From an uncultured Roseicyclus sp. (lineage in GTDB: Bacteria; Pseudomonadota; Alphaproteobacteria; Rhodobacterales; Rhodobacteraceae), in contig CANLXA010000004.1 of NCBI GenBank assembly GCA_947494975.1, positions 777,001 to 841,000 of the forward strand: a stretch of 64,000 bases of DNA. Direction: 5' to 3'. Shown here piece by piece: positions 34,747-43,908 of the stretch. Both the position numbers and the translations under genes were made by a program. The notes beneath the pieces are model-generated. The model was not told the origin of the DNA and ran no database searches. It was given only the letters and a program-made list of their open reading frames with translations. Numbering within the stretch: position 1 is the stretch's first letter; each line of letters opens with the position of its first letter.

Positions 34747-35123
34747 CTATAATATGAAGTCGTCCAAAGGCTGGAAGTATTTGGACGCGTATCGATTCGC
34801 ACTGGTCTGGGCCTAACAGTCTGCAAGCAACGATCGTAAAATCGGTACGAATTGCGATCTGAGGCAGGCAATGGTTGGAACAATCGCCAGATCAACAGGC
34901 ATAGCAGCAAAATCAAACGCGTCTGATCCTGCCACTAGAAGGTCCGTGAAAGAGTTTTTGGCTTGTAGACGCGGGCGCGACGCCCCGAAGGTCGACCCGT
35001 CCATGTCATGGGGCCTCGTGTGATTGGGGCGTGCGCTGCGGTCTCGGGGTGAGGTGTGGCGTTGCTCATTCCAGCCTGTCGACATTCTTGACCAAAGCGG
35101 AAGTGGCTAACGCCTGGTCAAAC
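34747..35123. other. Gene-free stretch
   Basis: About 380 bases with no supportable gene. A 90-codon minus-strand frame (34813-35085) has no motif. It leads into the decayed RTX fragment and probably belongs to the same eroded segment. Confidence 0.5.
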
Positions 35124-35600
35124 CTAAATTCCATCGAGAATTTCTACAGTGGGTCGGGGGATGGCAGGATCACCGGTAGCCACAGAGCCAACTACCTCGA
35201 CGGTGGAACCAGAGCCGACACGATCGACGGCGGCAAGGGCGATGACACCGTTCTGGGCGGTGGCGGAGAAAACTGTGTTCGACGTAGTTTCGGCCACTAC
35301 ACGCTCTACGGCGACGAGTGCGCGGACGAATTGATCGGCGGCAACGGGAACCACGTTATCCATGGCGACCACCGCGACGACATGATCAATGCCGGTGGGG
35401 ATGATTTCACCGACTGCCGTGCCCGCAACGATACGATCCATACCGGTGGCGGTATCGATGCGCTCCATTGTTCGAAGGATGATGTTGGCATCGACACCGT
35501 GTTCGACTCCAATGCTTGGGGAAACACTTTCGCCTTCGAGGAGGGGACATTCAATCACGCCGATGACCTCAGCGATGCGCGTATTGCCACGCAGGCCGGG
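35124..35600 (+). pseudogene. Degenerate RTX (calcium-binding repeat) protein fragment
   Basis: The frame shows a run of glycine-aspartate nonapeptides of the RTX type: NLNSIENFYSGSGDGRI, YLDGGTRADTIDGGKGDDTVLGGGG, later ELIGGNGNHVIHGDHRDDMINAGGDD. Several repeats have lost key residues, no plausible start or secretion domain flanks them, and an intact RTX protein is several hundred residues or more. It is therefore a fragment of a secreted type I substrate, probably inactive. Confidence 0.6.
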
Positions 35601-35657
35601 CAAGACCCCTCCTTTTCAAGGAGAATCCTGACGACAGCTGGGAGGCGTTCGTGTTGC

Positions 35658-35950
35658 TCAAGAATGTGAGTGCAGCGCAGGACAACCGGTGCATCGCGAC
35701 AGAAGACATCTTACATATCCCAGCGCAAAGAGTGTATCGGTACGTCCAATCGTGTGGTCGGGTGCGCCTAGAACACCCTTCGGATCGGTATAGTCATCGG
35801 CAACGGCATTGCCCACAGCGAAATCATCGCCCACATCCGCGAAAGATATATCTCCGTCCGGAAATGTAATCCCGCTGTTGACCGTCGATGCATGTGCCGG
35901 ACCGGCGATACTGAGTACGAGAACAGTCCCTACGCATATTTCTCGTAACT
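35658..35950 (-). pseudogene. N-terminal fragment of a secreted protein, perhaps VPLPA-CTERM type
   Basis: On the minus strand a signal-peptide-like segment (GTVLVLSIAGPAHASTV) is followed by ITFPDGDISFADVGDDF, then DDYTDPKGVLGAPDHTIGRT and DTLFALG, a pattern I associate with N-termini of roseobacter VPLPA-CTERM proteins. The protein-like sequence stops after FALG and a stop follows 21 codons later. No start codon is in frame; the only ATG is shifted by one base. It appears truncated and frameshifted. Confidence 0.42.
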
Positions 35951-36289
35951 TCCCCTGGCCAACAATCTAGGAAAAGTCGATGTGACAAAGCCTGAACTTG
36001 GACAAATCTGATAAGCCAACTACCACTTTATATCCCCCTTAATGTTTACAAGGCGTAAGGATGTGCGGTTACCTCGTGAACACAACGCGAGCGGTTATGT
36101 TGGTCCTGTTCAAGTGTTTCCTTCGATGGTTTTCGTTTTGAAAAGGTCGTGAATTGGAGTTTTCTGCTCAGTTGATCGTATGACAATTGCGACGGTTTCT
36201 TCCAAATTGCTCAGTAATAGAAGGCAAGCAGCTCTGTCGTCGTTTGCCGCTGTGATGCCAGGCATGAACAAATAATTTCTTATTGAAAA
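35951..36289. other. AT-rich gene-free stretch
   Basis: About 340 bases with no supportable gene, RNA or repeat, lower in GC than the window average. It separates the decayed fragments from the TetR gene. Confidence 0.5.
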
Positions 36290-36928
36290 TCAAGCATCAC
36301 GCGACCATGGGGCATCAATCGAACGTCCTTCGGACGAATCGTTGATGTAGGACTTGATGAGTCGGTCCATCGCACGGCGCGTCAGACGACCGTGATCGCG
36401 TGAATAGCCAAGGCTCGCGACAAAACTCCAATGCGCGTGCATCATTGCGACGAAAAGATACGCCAACTCTTCACATGAGTGGCCGTCAAGCTCGGGATGC
36501 GCAATGGCAAGTTCGTGAACAATGACCTGGCCAAGCGTTTTGTACTGATCGCATAACCGCTCCCTTAAATCCTCAGAGCCTACAGCATACGCCAAAAGGG
36601 AATCATAAACTTCGATATTGTTAGGCATCGGATGCTGGTCCGCCAGGTCAAAAAAGAAATCCAGAAAGAATTTGAGCCGCTCGACCTGGCCTACATCCAA
36701 AACGCCTGCAACCAGGATATCGCGATAGCCGTTTGCCAGGTACGTACAGAGTTCGAGGATCAAGGCATCAAGGTCAGTGAAGTAATAACGCACCAGTTGG
36801 CGTGACAGCCCGGACTCATTGGCGACCGCCTCAAACGATAGCGCCTGCAGGCCTCGTTTCTTGATCAGGGCAGTGGCGGCACGCATGATTTCGATCTTCT
36901 TTTCCTGAGTCTGATTGCCTTTGACCAT
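36290..36928 (-). CDS. TetR-family regulator
   Basis: A TetR regulator of 212 residues. The HTH spans about 10-55 (IMRAATALIKKRGLQALSFEA, then ESGLSRQLVRYYFTDLDALI). The C-terminal domain is BetI-like in layout. ATG 36928 or GTG 36934 could be used; GAAGGA lies ten and four bases upstream respectively. No obvious target operon is adjacent: both flanks are long gene-free stretches, so its regulon is elsewhere or has been lost with the eroded neighbours. Confidence 0.87.
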   Translation of the reverse strand: MVKGNQTQEKKIEIMRAATALIKKRGLQALSFEAVANESGLSRQLVRYYFTDLDALILELCTYLANGYRDILVAGVLDVGQVERLKFFLDFFFDLADQHPMPNNIEVYDSLLAYAVGSEDLRERLCDQYKTLGQVIVHELAIAHPELDGHSCEELAYLFVAMMHAHWSFVASLGYSRDHGRLTRRAMDRLIKSYINDSSEGRSIDAPWSRDA

Positions 36929-37827
36929 CGCCACTTAATCCTTCAGACGATTCAATTATCCGGATTAGATACCAGCACCTAAGCTCAGCTGCACGCGGGA
37001 TTGCTACTTGTATTGCGTACAAGTGAAACCCCGGTGCCGGGCCGCCTGTTTTGTGGGATTGTCCGACGCTGCAAGCAGCGCATCATGAATGAAGACCCTT
37101 AGCAATGAGAAGGTGCGGTGTAGTTCTTGGCGTGAACCGGCATCCTCTCTTGTGAAGTAGCCGAATTGTCTTGATCAAACCAAAGCCTGAGAGATGCGGA
37201 TTGAACCGCGAAGGTTGGAGCTAAGACAAGCCCATGGAAGGTGCGTTCCGACCGCGTCACGACACGGCGCCGTTGACGCTTTCGAAGTTTGACAAATCAT
37301 CGCGTCCTATGATGCTGTTCCGACTGAGACAGCGAACACCAAACCCGCCAAAGCTGCCATCCGGACCGCTGGGGGCAACGGCCGCTTCATCACGCTTCCG
37401 GTTAAGACCGTTAGAGCTATTCGCGGTGGCTGTGCGGCCTCGTGGAGAGCATCGCACCGAAAACGGCAAGTGCCGTTTCCCGTTCGCTTGCGCAAATTGG
37501 ATCTCATTTGGCAAACACGGCAAACCGCCAGGTAGGCAGCAGTCGAATTCGCTGACTTTTACCAGTGGCCGGTTTCGAGGTCGCCGTCAGCAAGTGAGCA
37601 CAACGCGCTCCGGTCTCCAGATCGAGCGCGAGGAAGCTCGATTGTTTTTGACCGACTTAGCAAGAGAACCTGTCGGGTTCCAAAGTTACTTCGCAATCAA
37701 CCTGCCCGTGCGTATCCCCAAGAGACACGTAGTGACGCTCTTCGTACGACGTAATTCACAGCGACACTGCTTGGTATCTTGAGTTACCCTTATTGCGGAT
37801 ATGCTAATTTGGGATGCCTTCTGCGGA
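36929..37827. other. Nine hundred bases without a supportable gene
   Basis: Open frames exist on both strands (for example 37234-37782 plus and 37257-37523 minus) but they are Arg/Pro-rich, overlap each other and carry no known motif. No tRNA, hairpin array or repeat was identified. The segment may hold decayed sequence; its middle (about 37330-37520) is GC-rich. Confidence 0.5.
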
Positions 37828-38385
37828 CTATTCGGTGCCGCCTCGGGAATGGCCCGATGGCTCTGCCCGGGATCGCGAGTGACCCGCGTTAGAGAGAACA
37901 GCGTCTGCTGCATCTTGGCGGTGGTGCTCTAGCAAAAGCCCGCTTGCGGAGAATGTTTCATTGCCGATCAGCTGACCTTCGCGCCGTTCAACGACCTGAA
38001 ATCCTTCGGAAACGTAGAGCGCCTGCGCCGGTAAGTTGCCTTCCAACAGATCAATCCGTATTTCACCATGACCCATACCCATGGCATGCCGCAGCAAGGC
38101 ACGGCCGACACCGCGCCGGTAGTGGGTCGGATCGACATAGAGCCAGGTCAGTTCTGCCTCATCGAAGGCAACGAATCCGGCGACAACACCATTCAGCTCC
38201 GCGACTACAAGATGGTCGTCGAACAAACCCTCGCTTTGATAGGTGTCTTCCAGCGAGCGGAACGCCGCCACCCCCACACAAAGCTTTAATTCGTCCCATC
38301 TTGCCGCGTCGTGGATAGCGCAAAGGCGTGGCCAATCGGCCTCCACGAATGGTCTGATGGAGATGCCGTTTGCGATTTCTGTCAT
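37828..38385 (-). CDS. GNAT-family acetyltransferase
   Basis: A 185-residue GNAT. The fold runs through SIRPFVEADWPRLCAIHD, AELTWLYVDPTHYRRGVGRAL (acetyl-CoA loop RRGVGRAL) and LPAQALYVSEGFQVVERREG. A 25-residue charged C-terminal tail extends past the domain. The ATG shares one base with the stop of the upstream AraC-type gene (TAATG), so it is translated with it. The acceptor is unknown. Confidence 0.87.
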   Translation of the reverse strand: MTEIANGISIRPFVEADWPRLCAIHDAARWDELKLCVGVAAFRSLEDTYQSEGLFDDHLVVAELNGVVAGFVAFDEAELTWLYVDPTHYRRGVGRALLRHAMGMGHGEIRIDLLEGNLPAQALYVSEGFQVVERREGQLIGNETFSASGLLLEHHRQDAADAVLSNAGHSRSRAEPSGHSRGGTE

Positions 38386-39602
38386 TAGTGCCCTCCGGCA
38401 ATCGGTTCTGCTGCACCGGGCCGCGTGAGGCCACGAGCTTCCGCCTTGTAGGCGGTCGGCGTCATACCGGTGCTGCGCTTGAACGCAGAATAGAATGATG
38501 AGCGGGAGTTGAAGCCGACCTCGTAGGCGATTGCCAAGACCGTTGTCTCGCCCGCCTCCACAAGGGGGATAGCTTCCTTGACCCGCCAGTTGTTCACAAA
38601 CTCAAAGAAGGTTTGCCCAAGGCTTTCGTTCAACGTTTGTGAAACATAGTTCAGTGACACCCCCACATGCGCCGACAAATTGTTAAGTGTCAGATTCGGA
38701 TCCCGGTACAGCCGGTCCTCTTGCATCGCATGCACGAGTTTCCGCGCGATCCGTTGCGATTGGTTAACGCCAAGGGCGCTCTTTTCATACTTCTTTCCAC
38801 GGTGCTCCTTGGTGTCGCTCAGGGCCTGGGTGACATGGTCCAATTCCGGAGACGGACGTAGCCCCCATAGGGCCAGTGCCGCGACAACGATCAAGACCAG
38901 AAAGCTGTCAAGAAGTGGTCCCACGGGGTCCGGCCCACCCATAAGGATCAGGATCTCCCCAAGCATGGTTTGCGCTATGTAGGATCCCATCGCGACAGCC
39001 AAAACCGCCACCCAACGTAACTCCAGTCCTTCTGTGCTTGCAAAATGCTGCTTGAGATGTGCGATATGCTGGGCTTGGGTTCGCACAATCCAGATGACGT
39101 AGACCGCCCATTGCAGGACAAGTGCGATCGTCAGAAGCGTAAATCCGTAGTGTAAGAAGCCTAGCCCGGGCAAAGGGATGTCACTGGCGGCGCCGGAGTA
39201 CCAAATCTCACGTGTGACCTCGGGCAGGGCCATCACCACGGCAGAAAAACCCGCAACCGCGCCAGGCAACACAAAATGCCGAGCGATTGTTGCGCCGTCA
39301 CCGAAGTGCCCCGGTAAATCCGTGAGATCACGAACGTAGAACAAGAACAGGGGCATAAGGCAGAAGTTGGCAATGAAGCTCACCAGTTCGGCGGTATCAC
39401 GTGCGACTTGAGGCATTTCTAGGGTCAGTGCGACCGAAACACTGTCGAGTTCACTCAGAGCAAAGGCTGCGAAAAACATCGCCAATGTCGCGCGCGACGG
39501 GACACTCCATCTTTGCGACCAACTCACCATTGCAGCAAGAACGGCAAAAGCAAAGGTGACCGCGACAGTGGTAATTTGAAGGTTCTCTGCGTCAAAGGTC
39601 AT
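38385..39602 (-). CDS. Membrane-bound AraC-type regulator (multi-helix N-terminus)
   Basis: A 405-residue protein with about seven membrane helices in residues 10-240 (TTVAVTFAFAVLAAMVSW, LVSFIANFCLMPLFLFYV, FLVLIVVAALALWGL) and a cytoplasmic AraC HTH domain at about 300-400 (LTLNNLSAHVGVSLNYVSQTL, AYEVGFNSRSSFYSAF). It would sense a signal in or across the membrane and control transcription directly. ATG 39602 is preferred by domain position; a TTG at 39662 is possible. It is coupled to the GNAT gene. Its targets are unknown. Confidence 0.87.
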   Translation of the reverse strand: MTFDAENLQITTVAVTFAFAVLAAMVSWSQRWSVPSRATLAMFFAAFALSELDSVSVALTLEMPQVARDTAELVSFIANFCLMPLFLFYVRDLTDLPGHFGDGATIARHFVLPGAVAGFSAVVMALPEVTREIWYSGAASDIPLPGLGFLHYGFTLLTIALVLQWAVYVIWIVRTQAQHIAHLKQHFASTEGLELRWVAVLAVAMGSYIAQTMLGEILILMGGPDPVGPLLDSFLVLIVVAALALWGLRPSPELDHVTQALSDTKEHRGKKYEKSALGVNQSQRIARKLVHAMQEDRLYRDPNLTLNNLSAHVGVSLNYVSQTLNESLGQTFFEFVNNWRVKEAIPLVEAGETTVLAIAYEVGFNSRSSFYSAFKRSTGMTPTAYKAEARGLTRPGAAEPIAGGH

Positions 39603-39817
39603 CGTGTTGTCCAGCCTACGTCGTCGGAGCAAACCTGCTGGAATACCTACCGTGAAGTCCAAGCTACCTCAACAAACGCGCAGGGTAGTCGTGTCCGCGC
39701 CGTCCGGGCCGGACATTGACCACTGATATTCAGACGACAGTTCCACTGACAGATGTCACTTATGAGTCGCAGGGTCAGCGACCCTGTAATTGAACTGCGC
39801 GGAAGGGCTTTCACATC

Positions 39818-40585
39818 GTGCCATCCATCATCTTGCCCGCTAGTGACGTACAAAATCTTGCGAGTGATCGTGTTTCAGCGCTGGCTAGACACAAGACATT
39901 TTGGCTTCACGGCGCGGGCCTCGCGGGCGACACGTGGGAGCCATTAACGGCCGGGCTTCCGCACGCATTGACGCCTGATCTGCCCGGACACGGCATTGCA
40001 GCGATGATCAAGCCGCCGCGTGTGGAAACGTACGCTGATGCGCTGTCCGATCTGGTGCCGCAAGGATCGGTGGTAATTGGGCATTCTCTCGGCGGTATGG
40101 TCGCACTGGAATTGTCCGCTCGGCTGCAGGATCGGATCAAGGCCCTTATACTGATTGAGACGGTTCCGACGGTTCGGGACCGCCTTACCGGGAGGATTTC
40201 AGCAAACGTTGCTGCAGGCCTGTTTCAATCCATCCCAACGGCATGGCTGGCCTGGCTTTCTGGCATAGGCCAGAGTCCCGCGACCCGTGCCGAGCTTCGG
40301 CGGCAAATGGCGCGTACAGATCGCGCCCGCGTCTCCGCCGCCCTGGAAGCATCCGCACGCTATGACGGACGTTGGCGCTTGCCTCAGATCAACGTCCCGA
40401 CACTTTTGATTGTCGGAAAACAAAACACGGCGACCCATCATGGCACACGTGTCATGGCCAACCATATCCGCGGGGCTCAACTGTTGAAACTACCAGGGGG
40501 GCATATGCTGCACACGGACAATCCCGTGCAGTTGAGACGCAGCATTGATGGTTTCGTCAGCCAATCTGTTTCGCAACTATCCTGA
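39818..40585 (+). CDS. Alpha/beta hydrolase
   Basis: A 255-residue alpha/beta-hydrolase: WLHGAGLAGDTWEPLTAGL, DLPGHG, nucleophile Ser in IGHSLGGMVAL, and His in PGGHMLHTDN. It begins at GTG 39818 with GGAAGG about twelve bases upstream, or at a nearby TTG. The fold group includes esterases and lactonases; no specific substrate is indicated. The stop is only three bases from the end of the convergent serine-hydrolase gene. Confidence 0.83.
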   Translation: MPSIILPASDVQNLASDRVSALARHKTFWLHGAGLAGDTWEPLTAGLPHALTPDLPGHGIAAMIKPPRVETYADALSDLVPQGSVVIGHSLGGMVALELSARLQDRIKALILIETVPTVRDRLTGRISANVAAGLFQSIPTAWLAWLSGIGQSPATRAELRRQMARTDRARVSAALEASARYDGRWRLPQINVPTLLIVGKQNTATHHGTRVMANHIRGAQLLKLPGGHMLHTDNPVQLRRSIDGFVSQSVSQLS

Positions 40586-40588
40586 CGC

Positions 40589-42499
40589 TTACCATGTCAG
40601 GGCCGCGGTTGGAATGTTCCACATCCAAGCCACAACCATCGCCCAGATAAAGAATGGAAGAGCAGCCAGTACAAGATACCGCTGTCTCTGGATCACCGCC
40701 CCCGAAACAGCGGGCCTCACGAGCCAAATGACGACCCACATCACGCTCAAAAGGGCTACGCAGAATAGGCCAGTCGTGATCCAAAGGCTGGGGGCCGCTG
40801 AGGCTTGCGAAGACATGTCCCGCCCGAACAACATTGGGGCCAAACTCGCCGTAATGCCTGCAACCGACGCAATCCACACGAGACCCAGCCAAACGGGCGT
40901 CACCATCACCGCGCGACGATCACGCCACGCCAAGGCAGGGCCAGCCAAACACACCAAAGATCCGGTCAGCGCGGCAACAAGGCCAGAATGCAGCGAAATC
41001 GCCCGCTGCCAAAATCTCAATCGGTCGAAGCTGTGAATGCCGCCATTCAGGTACGCGCCGACAACAACACCGTCGCTACCGCGGCGAAACCCGAGGCTTA
41101 AGTCACCCTCTGGCGTCATGAAATGGTTATCTCCCGTTGCTTGAAACAGTCTGGAATACCCAAGCCCCGAGACGAGCAGCATCCCGTTCTCCTCAGGTCG
41201 AACTTCGACGACATGGGTATTTCGGACCCGTAGTCGGTCCGCGCCGGTCTCATTTCGCCGCGTCGTGATGAAGCTGCCCGCGTAAGTTGCGAGGCAATCC
41301 CGGCTGCATTTGGCGGGTGCTGTGTATGTTGCTTCCTGTGGCGCCACAACTTCGCGCAGTACTCGTCGCGGCAGCCCCATGATGGCAGCCCCGCTGGGGC
41401 CATTGGCTGCGACAAAGAAGGCAAGATCCAGTGCAGGGATCAGCACCATATTGGTGTGAAATCCGAAATGCGTGCCGCCATGGTAATAGACCGTGTGACC
41501 TGCCCAGGTCTCGGTCCAGTATCCGAGCGTCCGTCCAGAAAACTCGTCACGACGCGGCGAGATCGGCCGCTCCATATCCATTATTGCAGTGCCGAAGGGA
41601 TCGTCTGCACCGGTTCCCTCATCCCGCCTCAACAACACTTGCATGAAACGGCCCATATCCGAGGCGGTCAGCGCTATGCCCCCCGAAGGCGAGTGGATCT
41701 CTGGAAATGGCTGTGGATCGAGGGCCACGTAGCGACCCGCGTCCCAGACATGGAACGGAACAGGCCGATTGGTCTGAGAGCGATCATGCATGAAGTGGGG
41801 ACCATTAATTCCCACGGAAGCCAGAATCGTGTCGGCCAGGTAGGTGTCATAGGGTTGACCCGTGACTTGAGCGACAATTTCACCGAGCAATACGTAGCTG
41901 GCATTCGAATAGGCAATTGCCTCCTCTGGTGGCCGGATTTGTCGTGGCAAGACTGCCGAAATCCGGTTCATGCGCGATGCCCCACCACGTTCGGCAAGAT
42001 AGCCGGAGTATCGCTCTTCCAGCCCAGCCGTATGGCTCAGCAGATGAAGGATCGTGATTTCGCCAAAGGACTGCTGAAGATCCAAACCCGGAAGATATTG
42101 TGCAATTGGATCGCCAAGCGCGATCCGTCCGTCTTCAACAAGCTCAAGAATGGCCAAAGCCGTGAAGATCTTCGAGACGGACGCCAATGGAACAATGTCC
42201 TCTTCCGGGGAGAAAGGGCGCCCAGTTCTCGCGTCGGACATACGATAGCCGCGCGACAAGAGCACTTCGTCAGATGTGGTAACGATCACGACAGCCCCGG
42301 CCACAGCATCCTGGTCGAGACCAGTCGTGACCAACCCATCCACAAAACCTCCAAGCTCGGTCCGCCAGGTCCGGTCGGTTTGGGCCGTTGCGACGCTCAT
42401 AGAAGCGATCCACACAACCGCCGCCCATAGGAAGAAACGCGCAACCGTCCCGCGGTTCTGCCGTGCCGGACTGGACACTGCGGCACAATAGTAGCTCAT
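40589..42499 (-). CDS. Exported serine hydrolase (class C beta-lactamase/PBP fold) with C-terminal membrane helices
   Basis: A 636-residue protein. A signal peptide near residues 20-40 (VARFFLWAAVVWIASMSVATAQ) precedes a beta-lactamase/DD-peptidase domain with SVSK as the SxxK nucleophile, YSN as the second motif and HGG as the third. After about 470 residues, three or four helices follow (VAALTGSLVCLAGPALAW, LWITTGLFCVALLSVMWVVIW). The enzyme therefore sits in the periplasm, anchored at its C-terminus. GGAG six bases before ATG 42499 decides the start. It might be an esterase or peptidase; beta-lactam resistance is not implied. Confidence 0.87.
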   Translation of the reverse strand: MSYYCAAVSSPARQNRGTVARFFLWAAVVWIASMSVATAQTDRTWRTELGGFVDGLVTTGLDQDAVAGAVVIVTTSDEVLLSRGYRMSDARTGRPFSPEEDIVPLASVSKIFTALAILELVEDGRIALGDPIAQYLPGLDLQQSFGEITILHLLSHTAGLEERYSGYLAERGGASRMNRISAVLPRQIRPPEEAIAYSNASYVLLGEIVAQVTGQPYDTYLADTILASVGINGPHFMHDRSQTNRPVPFHVWDAGRYVALDPQPFPEIHSPSGGIALTASDMGRFMQVLLRRDEGTGADDPFGTAIMDMERPISPRRDEFSGRTLGYWTETWAGHTVYYHGGTHFGFHTNMVLIPALDLAFFVAANGPSGAAIMGLPRRVLREVVAPQEATYTAPAKCSRDCLATYAGSFITTRRNETGADRLRVRNTHVVEVRPEENGMLLVSGLGYSRLFQATGDNHFMTPEGDLSLGFRRGSDGVVVGAYLNGGIHSFDRLRFWQRAISLHSGLVAALTGSLVCLAGPALAWRDRRAVMVTPVWLGLVWIASVAGITASLAPMLFGRDMSSQASAAPSLWITTGLFCVALLSVMWVVIWLVRPAVSGAVIQRQRYLVLAALPFFIWAMVVAWMWNIPTAALTW

Positions 42500-42732
42500 G
42501 GATGGCTCCGTCGGATGCTGTTCGAACAAGGCCCGGTCAAAACGGCCTCGTTCCACCTAGACAGTGGGGTAACCGACGTCGTCGCTCTGTATCGGCCCGG
42601 ACATGTGCGCGAAGCCTCAGGAGGCGAGGCAACCGTCCGCCCAAACTTGGTGCTCTCTGCCCATAGGGTTGGACGACGGGCCGAACGCCAAGTGCCAAAA
42701 GTGGTGTGTCAAATCTCTCGCAAAGGCACCTG

Positions 42733-43629
42733 ATGTCTCTTCCAGAACATTCCTACATTCGGCCCGGCCTTGGCATGGCTATGCTCATCGTGCTCATGAT
42801 TCTTGGCGGCTGCTCTACGTCTACGCATCACGCGTATGACCCCACCCAAGAAATCGAGTATCGCTACAGCAACACGGGCCCTTATCCTGTGACACCGATC
42901 GCGATCCCAGCCAACTATGGTGAACTCGGCGGCACTGCATATCTTCCTGACGATCACGATGGTCCGGCTCCGCTCGTCATCTGGCAAAACGGAACCGGAG
43001 AGACCATCGCCACATACGATGCCATCGCCCGGCACCTCGCGTCCTGGGGCATGGTGGTCATCGGAAGCAACCACCGACAGATGGGCTCCGGTGAGACGGC
43101 TGTCAGCCTCGTGGAAAACGCAGAACTCTGGTCCGCGACACCAGGTCACCCCCTCTTCGGACGCATCATGGCGAGCGCGTTCGCTTTGGTGGGATCGTCG
43201 CAGGGAGCCGTGGGTACGATCAACGCCCATACCGAGTTCGCGACGGGCCGCAGCGCGACCGCTTTGGCGATCCACGGGACCCCGACCCGCGAAGCAATCG
43301 ACTTCTTCGGGCTCGACCTTCGCTACGATGCAAGTTCCATCACCGCGCCGATCCTGATTTTGACCGGAACCGAAGATGATTTCATTTCGCCGGTTCGGTT
43401 GAACAGGACGATTTTCGACAGTCTGACCGGTCCTGCCCTGCGGGTCTTGGCGGTCGCAGAGGGGGCGGATCACATTGAATTGGCGAACGACGCCGGTCGG
43501 TTCAGAGGCTATCTGACCGCATGGCTCGCGTTCCAGCTTCTGCGTGATCGCTACGCGCCGGAAGCATTCATCGGACGGTCAGAGATTGCATCTAACCCCG
43601 GATGGAGCCTGACAGATGTCTCAAGATAG
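42733..43629 (+). CDS. Lipoprotein alpha/beta hydrolase (dienelactone-hydrolase/cutinase-like)
   Basis: A 298-residue lipoprotein: the signal peptide ends in LIVLMILGGCSTS, a lipobox with Cys as the first mature residue. The hydrolase domain has LVIWQNGTGETIATYDAI as oxyanion region, nucleophile Ser in VGSSQGAVGTI, acid Asp in TGTEDDFISP and His in EGADHIELA. The layout resembles polyester- or chlorophyllase-like hydrolases. CAAAGG six bases upstream favours ATG 42733. It overlaps the small membrane-protein gene by 14 bases and heads an exported-protein operon. Confidence 0.86.
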   Translation: MSLPEHSYIRPGLGMAMLIVLMILGGCSTSTHHAYDPTQEIEYRYSNTGPYPVTPIAIPANYGELGGTAYLPDDHDGPAPLVIWQNGTGETIATYDAIARHLASWGMVVIGSNHRQMGSGETAVSLVENAELWSATPGHPLFGRIMASAFALVGSSQGAVGTINAHTEFATGRSATALAIHGTPTREAIDFFGLDLRYDASSITAPILILTGTEDDFISPVRLNRTIFDSLTGPALRVLAVAEGADHIELANDAGRFRGYLTAWLAFQLLRDRYAPEAFIGRSEIASNPGWSLTDVSR

Positions 43630-43837
43630 GTTGCCGGGCCTTCATAATCGAAAGCTACGCAACGGGGTTCCGACGCGGGCCTGTACCATTCTTTTCATCG
43701 GCATCTGCTTGATCTTGTTCGGCCGATCAATGTGGACAGCACGTCAAGCCACTTCCCCCGACGCACCGAATGTCGGGAGAGGTGCGTATTCGGAAAACTG
43801 GTCCGACACCGAGGGAACTCCCTTCTATGACGAATGA
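43616..43837 (+). CDS. Small single-pass membrane protein
   Basis: A 73-residue protein with one hydrophobic helix near 23-38 (CTILFIGICLILFG), a basic N-terminus and a polar acidic C-terminus. It overlaps the end of the lipoprotein gene by 14 bases, which with GGAG upstream suggests translational coupling. No family is recognised. It could anchor or assist the neighbouring exported hydrolases. Confidence 0.6.
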   Translation: MSQDRLPGLHNRKLRNGVPTRACTILFIGICLILFGRSMWTARQATSPDAPNVGRGAYSENWSDTEGTPFYDE

Positions 43838-43908
43838 CCGCGGACGAGCGCAGGTAACCGGGCGACCCAAGAGGTCACGGCAAACATGATAAAGTATTGG
43901 AGATAGAG

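Noticed and set aside
34813-35085. 90-codon minus-strand frame beside the RTX fragment
   Set aside because: No motif and atypical composition; it partly overlaps the degenerate region.
37234-37782. 182-codon plus-strand frame in the gene-free stretch
   Set aside because: Basic and Pro-rich, overlapped by minus-strand frames, no motif, no ribosome site; coding cannot be supported.
40589-42499. Beta-lactam resistance gene
   Set aside because: The SxxK, YxN and HxG motifs are shared by many esterases and peptidases; the length and C-terminal membrane helices do not fit a dedicated beta-lactamase.
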